A stretch of 64,000 nucleotides of DNA, taken from the NCBI RefSeq assembly GCF_014069875.1, contig NZ_CP059676.1:744001-808000 (forward strand). Direction: 5' to 3'. The first letter of the stretch is position 1. The number at the start of each line of letters is the position of its first letter. Origin of the DNA: Flaviflexus equikiangi. Its GTDB lineage: Bacteria; Actinomycetota; Actinomycetes; Actinomycetales; Actinomycetaceae. Under the pieces are notes generated by a model. That model searched no databases and had not been told where the DNA came from. It saw only the letters and a program-made list of their open reading frames with translations. This document shows positions 24,900 to 33,168 of the stretch, piece after piece. Both the position numbers and the translations under genes were made by a program.

Positions 24900-24923
24900 T
24901 AATCGGCATGTCGTGTATAGAAT
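24894..24923 (+). promoter_or_regulatory. Promoter of the small SOS-controlled gene
   Basis: -35 TTGTTC (24894-24899), 18-base spacer, -10 TAGAAT (24918-24923). The -35 lies in one SOS box and the transcript start is just before a second. Confidence 0.55.
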
Positions 24924-24939
24924 GCAAACAGATGTTCGA

Positions 24940-24951
24940 GAACAAACGTTC
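24940..24951. promoter_or_regulatory. SOS box before the small membrane-protein gene
   Basis: GAAC-AAAC-GTTC, a perfect core LexA site flanked by G and G, about 17 bases downstream of the -10 and 22 bases upstream of the ATG. Confidence 0.85.
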
Positions 24952-24972
24952 GAGGAAAGAAGGAGGCAGGCC

Positions 24973-25242
24973 ATGAGCGCACTGCTCGCACCCCAGCCGA
25001 AGACTGGAACTCTGACACCCGTCGAACTGCCGCGCCTGCGCGCAGTCTCCACGAGGACTCCTATCGACATCCCCAATCTCAAGCCAACGGTCCTTCACGC
25101 GGTTCCCGCCGCTTCTGACACGCACTCGATCGCTGTCGAGGACGCACATGCTGACCGTCTTCTCGGGATGCTGAAAGCAGGTGTCGTGATCGCTGCGAGC
25201 ACGGCGTTCGCATTCGGATTGGAGCTCTGGCTCAGCTTCTGA
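24973..25242 (+). CDS. Small SOS-controlled membrane protein in the divS/chiZ position
   Basis: An 89-residue protein with a soluble Pro/Thr-rich N-terminal part and a single C-terminal membrane helix (residues 66-89: GMLKAGVVIAASTAFAFGLEL). ATG 24973 follows AAGGAGG. It lies divergent from lexA and directly before nrdR, exactly where C. glutamicum has divS and M. tuberculosis has chiZ (Rv2719c), both damage-induced division suppressors. Two LexA sites precede it. Sequence similarity to either is not evident, and no LysM domain is present. An SOS division-inhibitor role is therefore inferred from position, control and topology. Confidence 0.75.
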   Translation: MSALLAPQPKTGTLTPVELPRLRAVSTRTPIDIPNLKPTVLHAVPAASDTHSIAVEDAHADRLLGMLKAGVVIAASTAFAFGLELWLSF

Positions 25243-25253
25243 TGTGCACGGTG

Positions 25254-25265
25254 TAACATGACGTC
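25254..25265 (+). promoter_or_regulatory. Leaderless -10 element of nrdR
   Basis: TAACAT (25254-25259) ends six bases before GTG 25266. There is no Shine-Dalgarno. nrdR therefore probably has its own promoter separate from the SOS-controlled neighbour. Confidence 0.5.
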
Positions 25266-25772
25266 GTGCACTGTCCTTTTTGTCACAACACAGATTCCCG
25301 AGTCATCGACTCCCGCTCCCTCGATGAGGGGCAGGCGATCCGACGGCGCAGGGAGTGTCCCGCGTGTAAACGGCGCTTCACCACGACGGAGACCGCCTCC
25401 CTCGTCGTCGTGAAACGTTCTGGTGCAACCGAGCCGTTCTCCCGGGAGAAAATCATCGATGGCGTATGGAAGGCCTGCCAGGGCAGGCCCGTATCGCGCG
25501 ACGATCTCGCTGTCCTAGCCAGTCAAGTCGAAGAGGCGGTTCGCACCTCGGGTGCCGCCCATATCAACTCGGACGATATCGGCCGTGTCATTCTTGGCCC
25601 GCTCCGCGATCTCGACCAGATCGCCTACCTGAGATTCGCCTCGGTCTACTCAAACTTTGAAGACCTTGACGACTTCCAGCGAGCAATCGAGGAGCTTCGT
25701 CGAGGTGCGGGGAATGCTAGCCCTTCTGAGGCGCAGTCGACTCCGGGGACGGAATCGAAGGCGGACAAGTAG
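25266..25772 (+). CDS. nrdR: Transcriptional repressor NrdR
   Basis: A 168-residue repressor of ribonucleotide reductase genes that senses ATP/dATP. The zinc ribbon is CPFC near residue 3 and CPAC near residue 31, followed by the ATP-cone domain ([17 protein letters not shown], about 47-63). The Ser/Glu-rich C-terminal tail is longer than the 150-residue norm. The GTG start gives the conserved MHCPFC N-terminus. No NrdR box or nrd gene is seen in the window, so its targets lie elsewhere. Confidence 0.96.
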   Translation: MHCPFCHNTDSRVIDSRSLDEGQAIRRRRECPACKRRFTTTETASLVVVKRSGATEPFSREKIIDGVWKACQGRPVSRDDLAVLASQVEEAVRTSGAAHINSDDIGRVILGPLRDLDQIAYLRFASVYSNFEDLDDFQRAIEELRRGAGNASPSEAQSTPGTESKADK

Positions 25773-26024
25773 GGATCGTCTCCCGAAGCGACTGATGCTT
25801 CCCTGCCATGCGCAGGCTCGACCCGTGTCTGCCCAAGCGACCGGACGGTGTGTGCCAGTGGCCCAAGTGGCGATTCGTCGTGAGAGTGCGATCGTCGCCA
25901 GCGTGAAGCAAGAGAAATGGTGTGATAGCCATTTCCAGCTTCGCCACGCGGAATCGATGTCACCGCTCGGACCAGATCATGCGCGAGATCGAAAGACCGA
26001 ATCGAGCTGCCGCAGCCTCATCGA

Positions 26025-26927
26025 CTATCGGCCGCGCTGCTGTTGTGTCGCGGGTTCCACATGGATAAACACTTCTGCGCCGGGGAAGACGGCATTGGTA
26101 TCTTCCTCCAGGCGATCGGCAACCTCATGGGCTTGCGCCACTGACCAATCCTGCGGCACCTCCATGACGACATAGATCTGACGATGACGACCGGATTCGA
26201 CAGTCCGAGGTGGCGAAAAGACGACGCCATGATGCGAGCTGAAGGCTCTGAGAACTTCATCGAGTTGAACCAGTTCGTCCTCGGGCAGTGACGCGCTCAG
26301 TAGGTTCTTTAAAGCATCCCGGAGGAGGCGGTACCCAGTCCACAAGATGTTGGCGCCAACGGCGAGCGCGATGACGGGGTCAAGCCAGTTCCAGCCGGTG
26401 AGGGACACGGCGGCAACTCCGACAAGCACGCCTAGTGTTGTCCACACATCGGTCAAGAGATGGTGACCGTCAGCGGAGAGAGTAGCCGACCGATACCGCT
26501 TACCTGCCCGCAGGAGGGCAAGTCCCACCAAGAGATTCAATATCGACGCGGCCGTCGTCAGAACGAGCCCGATTCCCAACTGTTCCAGCGGTTCGGGTGA
26601 GATGAGGCGTTGGATCGATGTGTAGATGATCAGTGCGGCGGCGACGAAGATCAAGGCGCCTTCAACGAGGGCCGACACGTATTCTGCCTTGCCGTGACCG
26701 AAGTGATGATTCTTGTCGGCTGGGCGGGCGGCGATGCGCAGGGCGATAAGGCCGACAACAGCCGCTACGAGGTTCACCCCGGATTCAAGAGCATCGGATA
26801 GGAACCCCACCGAACCGGTCAAGACCGCGGCGTAGGATTTTAGTCCGATTGTCACGAACGCAGTGATGATCGACAACATCATGAAGTGTTCGAGAAGTCG
26901 CTGTTCCGAATGTGAAGGAGATGACAT
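26025..26927 (-). CDS. Cation diffusion facilitator, probable manganese exporter
   Basis: A 300-residue CDF antiporter with six membrane helices and a cytosolic C-terminal domain. Metal-site candidates are the SDALES segment of TM2 (about residues 44-49) and HHLLTD of TM5. HHFGHGKAE after TM2 is a family hallmark. The TM2/TM5 residues do not by themselves fix metal choice. The leader carries a yybP-ykoY manganese riboswitch (26998-27124) with its own promoter, which makes Mn2+ efflux the best inference. ATG 26927 is the first usable start after the riboswitch; ribosome binding signal is weak. Confidence 0.88.
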   Translation of the reverse strand: MSSPSHSEQRLLEHFMMLSIITAFVTIGLKSYAAVLTGSVGFLSDALESGVNLVAAVVGLIALRIAARPADKNHHFGHGKAEYVSALVEGALIFVAAALIIYTSIQRLISPEPLEQLGIGLVLTTAASILNLLVGLALLRAGKRYRSATLSADGHHLLTDVWTTLGVLVGVAAVSLTGWNWLDPVIALAVGANILWTGYRLLRDALKNLLSASLPEDELVQLDEVLRAFSSHHGVVFSPPRTVESGRHRQIYVVMEVPQDWSVAQAHEVADRLEEDTNAVFPGAEVFIHVEPATQQQRGR

Positions 26928-26997
26928 GTAAGCAACCTTGTGCGTCAGGCGCCGGCGAGCACACGGTAGGGAGCTCGGCCGACACGGGAGTGTGGAC

Positions 26998-27124
26998 CGA
27001 AGGTCTCGCTAACTAGCCGAACTCGAGGCCAACCTCGGTGCTAGCTGGTGGCCGGGCGGTTACCCGCCAGTATGTCGACCGTCCATCTCCGCTTCATCGA
27101 AGCAGGGCAAGCTACTCCCCTTCG
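26998..27124 (-). promoter_or_regulatory. yybP-ykoY family manganese riboswitch
   Basis: Read on the minus strand, all conserved blocks of this aptamer occur in order: P1 5' strand CGAAGG running into GGGGAGTAGC, the metal-loop segment GTCGACATAC, ACCGCCCGGCC with the CCCGGC docking loop, and GCGAGACCTTCG at the 3' end. P1 closes perfectly (CGAAGG with CCTTCG). Internal stems are visible (GCTTC-GAT-GAAGC, GGCGG-GTAA-CCGCC, CGAGG-TTGG-CCTCG within CTAGC/GCTAG). The aptamer starts at the predicted transcription start. About 70 bases, able to form further stems, separate it from the CDF start and would be the expression platform. Confidence 0.88.
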
Positions 27125-27130
27125 CCACGT

Positions 27131-27158
27131 ACTCTACCAGGAGAGTCGCATGCCCCAA
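27131..27158 (-). promoter_or_regulatory. Promoter of the riboswitch-CDF transcript
   Basis: Minus-strand -35 TTGGGG (27158-27153), 16-base spacer, -10 TAGAGT (27136-27131). The predicted start at about 27124 coincides with the first base of the aptamer P1 stem. Confidence 0.6.
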
Positions 27159-27440
27159 GAGTCTGTCGAACGAGAGAGACGTCCCATCGCGGGGCTCGCG
27201 CTAGTGCCGGCGAGTCTCGCCCTGGTGTGCGGCCGGTCAGCGTCGAGGTCGTCGGGGAGCGATCTACCCGGGCGAAGCGATGGTGCCTCGCCGTGATTGT
27301 CGCTCGGCAGATGGTCCGCAGCTCGTCGTTCCGACGATCTGAGATCCGCCATGGGAAAACTCTGGGGCCAAGGCCGTCGTGTCTTGTGTATCTCAACGAC
27401 ACGTCCGGTCGTTGATGCTAGGCGCGGAGAGAAGCGTCCT
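27159..27440. other. Gap with no recognisable gene
   Basis: Open frames exist on both strands but all are Arg/Ser-rich with no start signal or recognisable protein. No repeat or RNA gene is evident. It lies between the riboswitch promoter and the terminator of the acyl-CoA ligase gene. Confidence 0.45.
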
Positions 27441-27472
27441 GCCCGGGCCCGAGGATGTCCCCGGGCCCGGGC
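27441..27472 (-). terminator. Terminator after the acyl-CoA ligase gene
   Basis: GCCCGGGCCCG (27441-27451) pairs perfectly over 11 bp with CGGGCCCGGGC (27462-27472), six bases after the ligase stop. No T-run is present. Confidence 0.7.
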
Positions 27473-27478
27473 AAGGCC

Positions 27479-29296
27479 TTACTTCTCCTGCGCGGACTCC
27501 TCGTCCGGTGTGGTGTCAGTCTCCGGTTCGGAGGGAGTCGATCGCTCCATGCCGGCTTCGATTCGATCGCGGAGCTCCGTCGCACGTTCGCGCAGATCAT
27601 CCCCGGTCGCTGAGAGCTTCTGCTTCCACACCCCGGCCTGGAGTTCCAGATCCTGGAGCTGATCGCGGACGGAGCGCCTCATGACCTTGCCCAGCTGGGA
27701 GCGCGGGAGCTCATCCATGATCGCGATTGAACGCGGCATCGAATAGTGGGATAGTTTGTCCTGCGTCCACTTGCGGACGTTCTCGAGGTCGATCGTGGCG
27801 CCGGGCTCGAGAACGAGTGCGGCGACCACTGCTTCTCCTCGCGTGCCGTCGGGCATGCCGACCACCGCGACGTCTCGGATTCCCGGCATGGAGCGGACCG
27901 CCTCCTCAACCTGGGAGGGATAGACGTTGAAGCCGGAGTTGATGATGAGCTCCTTGCGACGGTCCGCCATGACGAGAAAGCCATCGTCCCAGGTCACGAG
28001 GTCGCCGGTGCGGAGCCATTCCCCATCGATCAGCGTCTGGGCAGTCTCTTCTGGCTGGTTGAGGTAGCCGATAAACACGTTCGGTCCGCGCACGAGGAGT
28101 TCGCCGATCTCGCCCTCGGCTACGTCGTTGTCGATGTTCTCGGGATCGACGACGCGCACCTCAACCGACGGGAAGGGGAGTCCGAGTGTGGACGGGCGAC
28201 GGTCTGCGGAGACGGGAGAGCCGGCGATGACGGGGGAGCCCTCCGTCATGCCGTAGCCCTCGATGAGGAGAGAATCTGTCGCCTCTTCCCAACGCTTGGC
28301 CAACTCGGGATCGAGCGGCATGGCGCCCGATACGGAGTAGCGGAGCTTCGTGAAAGGATTCGGGCCGTCGAAGGCTGCGATCAGGCGGTCGTACATGGGG
28401 GGAACGCCGCCGAAGAACGTGATGGGGTGGCGCTTGTTCGCGGCGATGAGCATGTCCGGATCGAAGCTGGGAAGAATGTCCTGCGTTGCGGCGAGGCCGA
28501 CCGAGAGGACGAGCGATAGCACCATGCCGAACGCATGGAAGAACGGAAGGACAGAACCGATGGTCTCGTCTCCGCGCTTGAGCTCGCACAGCCATGCCGC
28601 GACCTGTTCGTAGTTCGACATGATGTTGAAGTGCGTGAGGCAGACCGCCTTCGGGGAGCCGGTCGTGCCGCCCGTGTGCAGGTAGACGGCGACATCGTGG
28701 ATGTCCGGGCCTTCGGCGACAAAGCTCGAGGGGGCGGACGCGACCATCTTCTCGAACGAGTAGACGTGTGCGGGGACGCGGCCTCTCATCTTGTTCCGCT
28801 GCGCGCGTGCAGCCTTGATAGGTAGCTTGAGGAGCATCTGCGACCTCTTGGGCAGCGCGGCCGTGAGGTTGACTGCCATGATGGTCTTGCCGGGCAGGAG
28901 ATCGGCGAGATCGGTCAGCGTCTTCTCCCACCCCACGACGACGGTGCCGCCGTGGTTCTCGATCTGGGCGACGAGTTCCTTGGCCGGGGCCAGTGGATTG
29001 TGCTCGGCGAGAATCGCACCGATCGACCACGTGGCGTAGGCCAGGGCGACGTGCTGGGTGCAGTTCGGGAGGATGGCGGCGACAACATCGCCGCGCTTGA
29101 CGCCCGCGAGCGTGAGCATGGAGGCGGTCTTCTGCACGAGTTCGCCCAGCTCCGCATACGACGTCTTCTGTCCGATGAAGTCGATAGCGTGGCGGTTCGG
29201 AAAGTCGGCTACGGCCCTCGTCAACAAGTCGGGCAGCGGTGCCGTTGGCAGCTCGATCTCGTCGGGTACTCCTGCTGCGTAGTGCTGTCGCACCAT
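27479..29296 (-). CDS. Long-chain acyl-CoA ligase (AMP-forming)
   Basis: A 605-residue ANL-superfamily enzyme that adenylates a fatty acid and forms the CoA thioester. The P-loop signature HTGGTTGSPK is at about residues 207-216, GYGMTEGSP is the A5 motif, TGDLVTWDDGF is A7 and RRKELIINSGFNVYP is A8; the catalytic lysine region LGKVMRR follows. Chain-length preference cannot be told. The last 50 residues are a charged tail of low complexity. ATG 29296 has GAGGAG at six-base spacing. An imperfect palindrome at 29316-29337 lies just upstream, suggesting repression by a fatty-acid-responsive regulator. Confidence 0.9.
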   Translation of the reverse strand: MVRQHYAAGVPDEIELPTAPLPDLLTRAVADFPNRHAIDFIGQKTSYAELGELVQKTASMLTLAGVKRGDVVAAILPNCTQHVALAYATWSIGAILAEHNPLAPAKELVAQIENHGGTVVVGWEKTLTDLADLLPGKTIMAVNLTAALPKRSQMLLKLPIKAARAQRNKMRGRVPAHVYSFEKMVASAPSSFVAEGPDIHDVAVYLHTGGTTGSPKAVCLTHFNIMSNYEQVAAWLCELKRGDETIGSVLPFFHAFGMVLSLVLSVGLAATQDILPSFDPDMLIAANKRHPITFFGGVPPMYDRLIAAFDGPNPFTKLRYSVSGAMPLDPELAKRWEEATDSLLIEGYGMTEGSPVIAGSPVSADRRPSTLGLPFPSVEVRVVDPENIDNDVAEGEIGELLVRGPNVFIGYLNQPEETAQTLIDGEWLRTGDLVTWDDGFLVMADRRKELIINSGFNVYPSQVEEAVRSMPGIRDVAVVGMPDGTRGEAVVAALVLEPGATIDLENVRKWTQDKLSHYSMPRSIAIMDELPRSQLGKVMRRSVRDQLQDLELQAGVWKQKLSATGDDLRERATELRDRIEAGMERSTPSEPETDTTPDEESAQEK

Positions 29297-29315
29297 GGTG
29301 ATCTCCTCACGCGTT

Positions 29316-29337
29316 AAATTGGACTGCACTCCATTTT
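29316..29337. promoter_or_regulatory. Candidate operator of the acyl-CoA ligase gene
   Basis: AAATTGGA-CTGCAC-TCCATTTT, an 8-bp inverted repeat with one mismatch around a 6-base centre, 20 bases before the ligase start. It resembles a TetR or FadR type site but the regulator is unknown. Confidence 0.45.
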
Positions 29338-29353
29338 GCCACGTTTCGGTGAT

Positions 29354-30562
29354 CTAGTCCCGCGAAAGGACCCTCAGCCTAATCGTGGCCTCCGCACGAG
29401 CAAGCTCGGCGATGGCGTCCTCTGGAATATTCGATGAAATGTCGGTGACCACGTAGCCGATCTGGCCCTGGGTCGCGAGTTGCTGAGCGTCAATGTTAGC
29501 GCCGGACTCCGCGAATACTCGGTTGACCATCGCGAGGGCACCCGGCATGTTCGAGTGCACCCAGGCTATCCGGTAGCGCGAGGATTTGGCAGGGGAATCG
29601 ACGATCTGCGGCATATTGATCGACATGTCAGTGGCACCCTTGCGGAAATATCCCACCATCTTCTCAGAGACGAAGAGGCCGATGGCGCGCTGCGCCTCCT
29701 CCGTCGATCCGCCGACGTGAGGCGTGAGGATGACGTTCGGCATTCCCGTGAGGACGGACTCGAAGGGGTCTCCATTCGCACGCGGCTCCGTGGGGAAGAC
29801 GTCGATTCCGGCACCGGCGACCGTGCCATCGGTCAGGCGTGCCGCCAAGGCATCGATATCGACGAGGAAACCGCGGGACAGGTTGAGGAAGATCGCGCCC
29901 GGCTTCATCATCGCGAACTCGCGCTCGCCGAAGAAGTTCTTGTTCGATGCTCGACCGTCGACGTGGATGGAGACGATGTCGGCGACCTCGAGGAGCTCCT
30001 CCATCGAGTTCATTCGACGAGCATTGCCGATGACGAGCTTCTCAGCGGTGTCGTAGAAGACGACTCTCATCCCGAGTGCTTCCGCCACGACGGACAGCTG
30101 CATGCCGATGTTGCCGAAGCCGATGATCCCGAGCGTGCGGCCGCGCACCTCGTGCGCTCCCGTCGCCGACTTGTCCCAGATTCCCTGATGAAGGGCCTTG
30201 TCCTGGACGGGCAGGCGCCGGGAGAGCGAAATGATCTCGCCGATCGCCAGCTCGACGACCGAGCGGGTGTTCGAGTATGGGGCGTTGAAAACTGCGACCC
30301 CTCGATCCGTTGCCGCATCGAGATTGATCTGGTTCGTGCCGATCGAGAACGTGCCGATCGCCAGCAGATTCGGATGTGCCTCGATCACCTTGCTGGTCAC
30401 TTCGGTCTTGGACCGGATGCCAAGCATGTCGAAACCATCCAGGGCCGCAATGAGGTCGTCTTCATCGAGTGCGCCGCGATGACGAACGACCTCGATACCG
30501 GCGCGAGCGAAGGCTGCGTCGGCGTTGGAATGGGGATTCTCGAGGAGGAGAGCGCGTGTCAT
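29354..30562 (-). CDS. serA: D-3-phosphoglycerate dehydrogenase
   Basis: Oxidises 3-phosphoglycerate, the first step of serine synthesis. It is 402 residues, the short E. coli-like form with one C-terminal ACT domain, unlike the longer mycobacterial enzyme. Substrate Arg lies in IRSKTEV, the Rossmann motif is IIGFGNIGMQ at about residues 147-156, and the catalytic His is in TPHVGGS. The ACT domain covers about 325-402 and probably gives serine feedback. ATG 30562 directly follows an in-frame stop; CAAGAT six bases upstream may be a weak leaderless promoter. The ligase gene follows after 57 bases. Confidence 0.93.
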   Translation of the reverse strand: MTRALLLENPHSNADAAFARAGIEVVRHRGALDEDDLIAALDGFDMLGIRSKTEVTSKVIEAHPNLLAIGTFSIGTNQINLDAATDRGVAVFNAPYSNTRSVVELAIGEIISLSRRLPVQDKALHQGIWDKSATGAHEVRGRTLGIIGFGNIGMQLSVVAEALGMRVVFYDTAEKLVIGNARRMNSMEELLEVADIVSIHVDGRASNKNFFGEREFAMMKPGAIFLNLSRGFLVDIDALAARLTDGTVAGAGIDVFPTEPRANGDPFESVLTGMPNVILTPHVGGSTEEAQRAIGLFVSEKMVGYFRKGATDMSINMPQIVDSPAKSSRYRIAWVHSNMPGALAMVNRVFAESGANIDAQQLATQGQIGYVVTDISSNIPEDAIAELARAEATIRLRVLSRD

Positions 30563-30620
30563 TACACCATCTTGTCTGTCGTGGCAGGAAAACGGCAAAT
30601 ACGATTCACCTGCTGAGAAA

Positions 30621-31022
30621 CTATCCTTCGATCTGCTCGCGGGCCGTGGGATCGCACGCGTCGAGGAACTCGGAGATGCGATCGACTTCCGCAGTCTCGC
30701 CGATAGCCTGAGCAGCTCTTCCGAGGCTATAGAGGGCTTCGAGGAAGCCCCGATTCGGCTCATGCGAGTACGGGACCGCTCCCTTGCCCCGCCAGCCTGC
30801 TCGGCGGAGCGAGTCGAGGCCGCGATGGTATCCGACGCGCGCATAAGCATAGGAGTCGAGCTCGCGGCCTTCCGACCAGGCGACCTGGGCGAGACGCGCC
30901 CAGGCGAGAGAGGACTCGGGGTGACGCTTGACGACGGCGTCCGGCGTCTCGGCGGCAAGCCCGGCCATGACCTCCGGCTCCTCGGGGAGGCGGGTGGCTT
31001 CTGGTCCGATCGAAATATGCAC
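30621..31022 (-). CDS. DUF3151 family protein
   Basis: A 133-residue actinobacterial protein of unknown function. Family hallmarks are SLAWARLAQVAW, LRRAGWRGKGAVPY, SHEPNRGFLEALYSLGRAA and a Cys-Asp-Pro near the end. The helical pattern resembles tetratricopeptide repeats. Its GTG start shares one base with the stop of the HelD-like gene (TAGTG), so the two are translationally coupled and probably made together. Confidence 0.85.
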   Translation of the reverse strand: MHISIGPEATRLPEEPEVMAGLAAETPDAVVKRHPESSLAWARLAQVAWSEGRELDSYAYARVGYHRGLDSLRRAGWRGKGAVPYSHEPNRGFLEALYSLGRAAQAIGETAEVDRISEFLDACDPTAREQIEG

Positions 31023-33109
31023 TAGATATCCGTTCCTGGGGTGAGTATGAGGTGCTGGGTCGGCCGTGTCATCGCGACATACAGATCGCCCGGCTCCTTG
31101 ATTGTCCCATCGATGATGACGGAATCGAACTCGAGACCTTTCGCTTCGCGCGGAGTCATCGTGCGAACCTGCGGATGATCAACCGTGGGAGGGTTCTCGG
31201 AGATGATGGCGATGAGACCCTGACCCTCCCCGTACTCGCTGCGAAGGAAGGCGAGTTCCGCATCCAGGGCCGTGTCGAGGTTTTCGATACGGAGTGAGCC
31301 CTCAACCTCGCGCACGGCGGTGACCGGATGACGCAGGCTCATGCCGCGGCGCTTCATCGCTTCCTCCGCCTCGCGCAGGACAGTTGCGGGAGTGCGATAG
31401 GAGATCGTCAAGACTTCCTCCCGCAGGTGGCTTGCCAGCGGGCCGAGGAGTCCGCGCCAGCCGCCCTCCGGAGCGCCGGATGGTCGCTGATCGAGATCGC
31501 CCACGATCGTGAGAGATCTGGAGGGTACTCGACGCGCCACCATCCGCCACGCCAAGGGCGACAGCTCTTGCGCCTCGTCGACGACCACGTGGCCGTAGAC
31601 CCACGTGCGGTCGTGAATGGCACGTTCAGCCAACGGCAAGCGCCGCGTCTCTTGACGGTTGCGGTCGGCCAGCATCTTTCCGGTCACGATCCCTCCGCCC
31701 AGGTTCATGCTTGCCAGCGTGGCACTCGCGTAGCCCTCGAGATTCTCATCGGATGTCTCAGGGGCGGGAATGTCTCCCAGGAGCTCGGCCATCTCATCAA
31801 GGATCGGAATGTCGGCAGCTGTGAAACCGGATCCTTTGGGACGGCGCAGCAGAGCCCGCTCCTCCGCGCTCAGCTCCGGGGCCACCTGCGCGAGGAGGGT
31901 GGGATGAGCGAAGAGATGCTCGAGAAGCCACGTCGGAGAAGCCGGGAGCCAGCACAGATTGACGGCACGCCGCACATCCTTATCCGAGGCGATGTCAGCG
32001 ACCAGCCAGTCCTGATTCTCGGTATCGGACGCCTCCAGGTACTTCTTGACCAGTTCGTCCACGACAGCGCGGGCATAGATCTGACGCGCCTCGTTGTGCG
32101 GCTTATCGCTGCGGCGGGCACGGGACTGGCCGATGGCGATGACGTCCGGCGTCATGTCGATGTTGTAGGAGTTGATCCTCAGCGTCGTGGGCGTCCGGAG
32201 CGGCCGGCGAAGATGGTCAACCGCTCTCTGAGCGATCGCTGCCCACACGGTGCGGCCCTTGATCTCCTCGACGCGCGGGGTGTCGACCTGCGTGACCGTG
32301 ACGCCCGGCAGGAGGTCGGCAACGGTCGAGGACACGACATCGGACTCGCCGAGAGAGGGGAGGACCCGTGAAATGTAGGAAAGGAAGGAGGGGGAGGGGC
32401 CCAGAATGAGGACACCCGAGTTTGAGAGCCTGTTGCGGTGCGCATACAGGAGGTAGGCGGCGCGGTGCAGGGCAACGGCTGTCTTGCCGGTCCCGGGACC
32501 GCCCTGCACGACGAGGACGCCGGTGGAGTCCGCCCTGATGATCCGGTCCTGCTCAACCTGGATGGTGGCGACAATGTCGCTCATGTGACCCTGCCGTGCG
32601 GATCCGAGGGATGCCATGAGAGCGCCCTCCCCGGCAAGGGTGAGATGTGCCGTCGCATCGCTGTCGGAGGTCAAGAGCTCGTCCTCCACCGACACGACCT
32701 TGCGCAGGCGAGACTGGATGTGCCGCCTGCGAACCATGCCCTGCGGGTTCAAAGCCGTCGCCTGATAGAAGGGTTCAGCCTGGGGCGCGCGCCAGTCGAG
32801 AAGAATCACATTGCGATCCTCGTCACGCAAACCGATGCGCCCGATATGCTCGACGTCACCGTTTTCGGTATCCAATCTGCCGAGAACGAGCTGATGCTCG
32901 ACGTGCGAGAGCCGGGCAAGATGGTCCTCATAGTCGGCCGCGAAGGAGTCCCTCTGGAACAGTTCTTCGGGGTTTCCGCGTCCGCCCTCCTTGCGGATTT
33001 CTGCTAGTTTTCGGGAATAGCCTGCGGCTAAGGAGTCGAGCCTCGCATATGCTTCGTCGAGGTAGCCCTGCTCCTCAGATATCGCGTCCATTGATTCTCC
33101 ATCGCTCAT
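31022..33109 (-). CDS. HelD-like RNA polymerase-associated ATPase (UvrD-type motor)
   Basis: A 695-residue superfamily 1 motor. Walker A GGPGTGKT is near residue 207, DEAQELSP is the DExQ Walker B, and GDLDQRPSGA, SYRTPATVLREA and YVAMTRPTQHL are later helicase motifs. The N-terminal coiled-coil region (about residues 5-75: YLDEAYARLDSL...) and overall size match HelD/HelR, which rescues stalled RNA polymerase in Gram-positives, better than UvrD or PcrA. HelR relatives give rifampicin tolerance, but no rifamycin-associated element is found upstream. ATG 33109 is chosen over an in-frame start at 33151 that would run into the divergent gene's region. Family moderately sure; function inferred. 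Confidence 0.82.
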   Translation of the reverse strand: MSDGESMDAISEEQGYLDEAYARLDSLAAGYSRKLAEIRKEGGRGNPEELFQRDSFAADYEDHLARLSHVEHQLVLGRLDTENGDVEHIGRIGLRDEDRNVILLDWRAPQAEPFYQATALNPQGMVRRRHIQSRLRKVVSVEDELLTSDSDATAHLTLAGEGALMASLGSARQGHMSDIVATIQVEQDRIIRADSTGVLVVQGGPGTGKTAVALHRAAYLLYAHRNRLSNSGVLILGPSPSFLSYISRVLPSLGESDVVSSTVADLLPGVTVTQVDTPRVEEIKGRTVWAAIAQRAVDHLRRPLRTPTTLRINSYNIDMTPDVIAIGQSRARRSDKPHNEARQIYARAVVDELVKKYLEASDTENQDWLVADIASDKDVRRAVNLCWLPASPTWLLEHLFAHPTLLAQVAPELSAEERALLRRPKGSGFTAADIPILDEMAELLGDIPAPETSDENLEGYASATLASMNLGGGIVTGKMLADRNRQETRRLPLAERAIHDRTWVYGHVVVDEAQELSPLAWRMVARRVPSRSLTIVGDLDQRPSGAPEGGWRGLLGPLASHLREEVLTISYRTPATVLREAEEAMKRRGMSLRHPVTAVREVEGSLRIENLDTALDAELAFLRSEYGEGQGLIAIISENPPTVDHPQVRTMTPREAKGLEFDSVIIDGTIKEPGDLYVAMTRPTQHLILTPGTDI

Positions 33110-33168
33110 GAGACATACAATTATCCAAGACCGACATCTACTTGTCATCATCGAAGCGGAGGTGGACC

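Noticed and set aside
25773-26024. Possible gene between nrdR and the CDF gene
   Set aside because: Open frames on both strands lack starts and resemble nothing; there is no terminator or RNA structure I can support.
33110-33168. A rifamycin-associated element before the HelD-like gene
   Set aside because: No 19-bp GGGGCTTGC/GCAAGCCCC repeat is present, so HelR-type rifampicin induction is not claimed.
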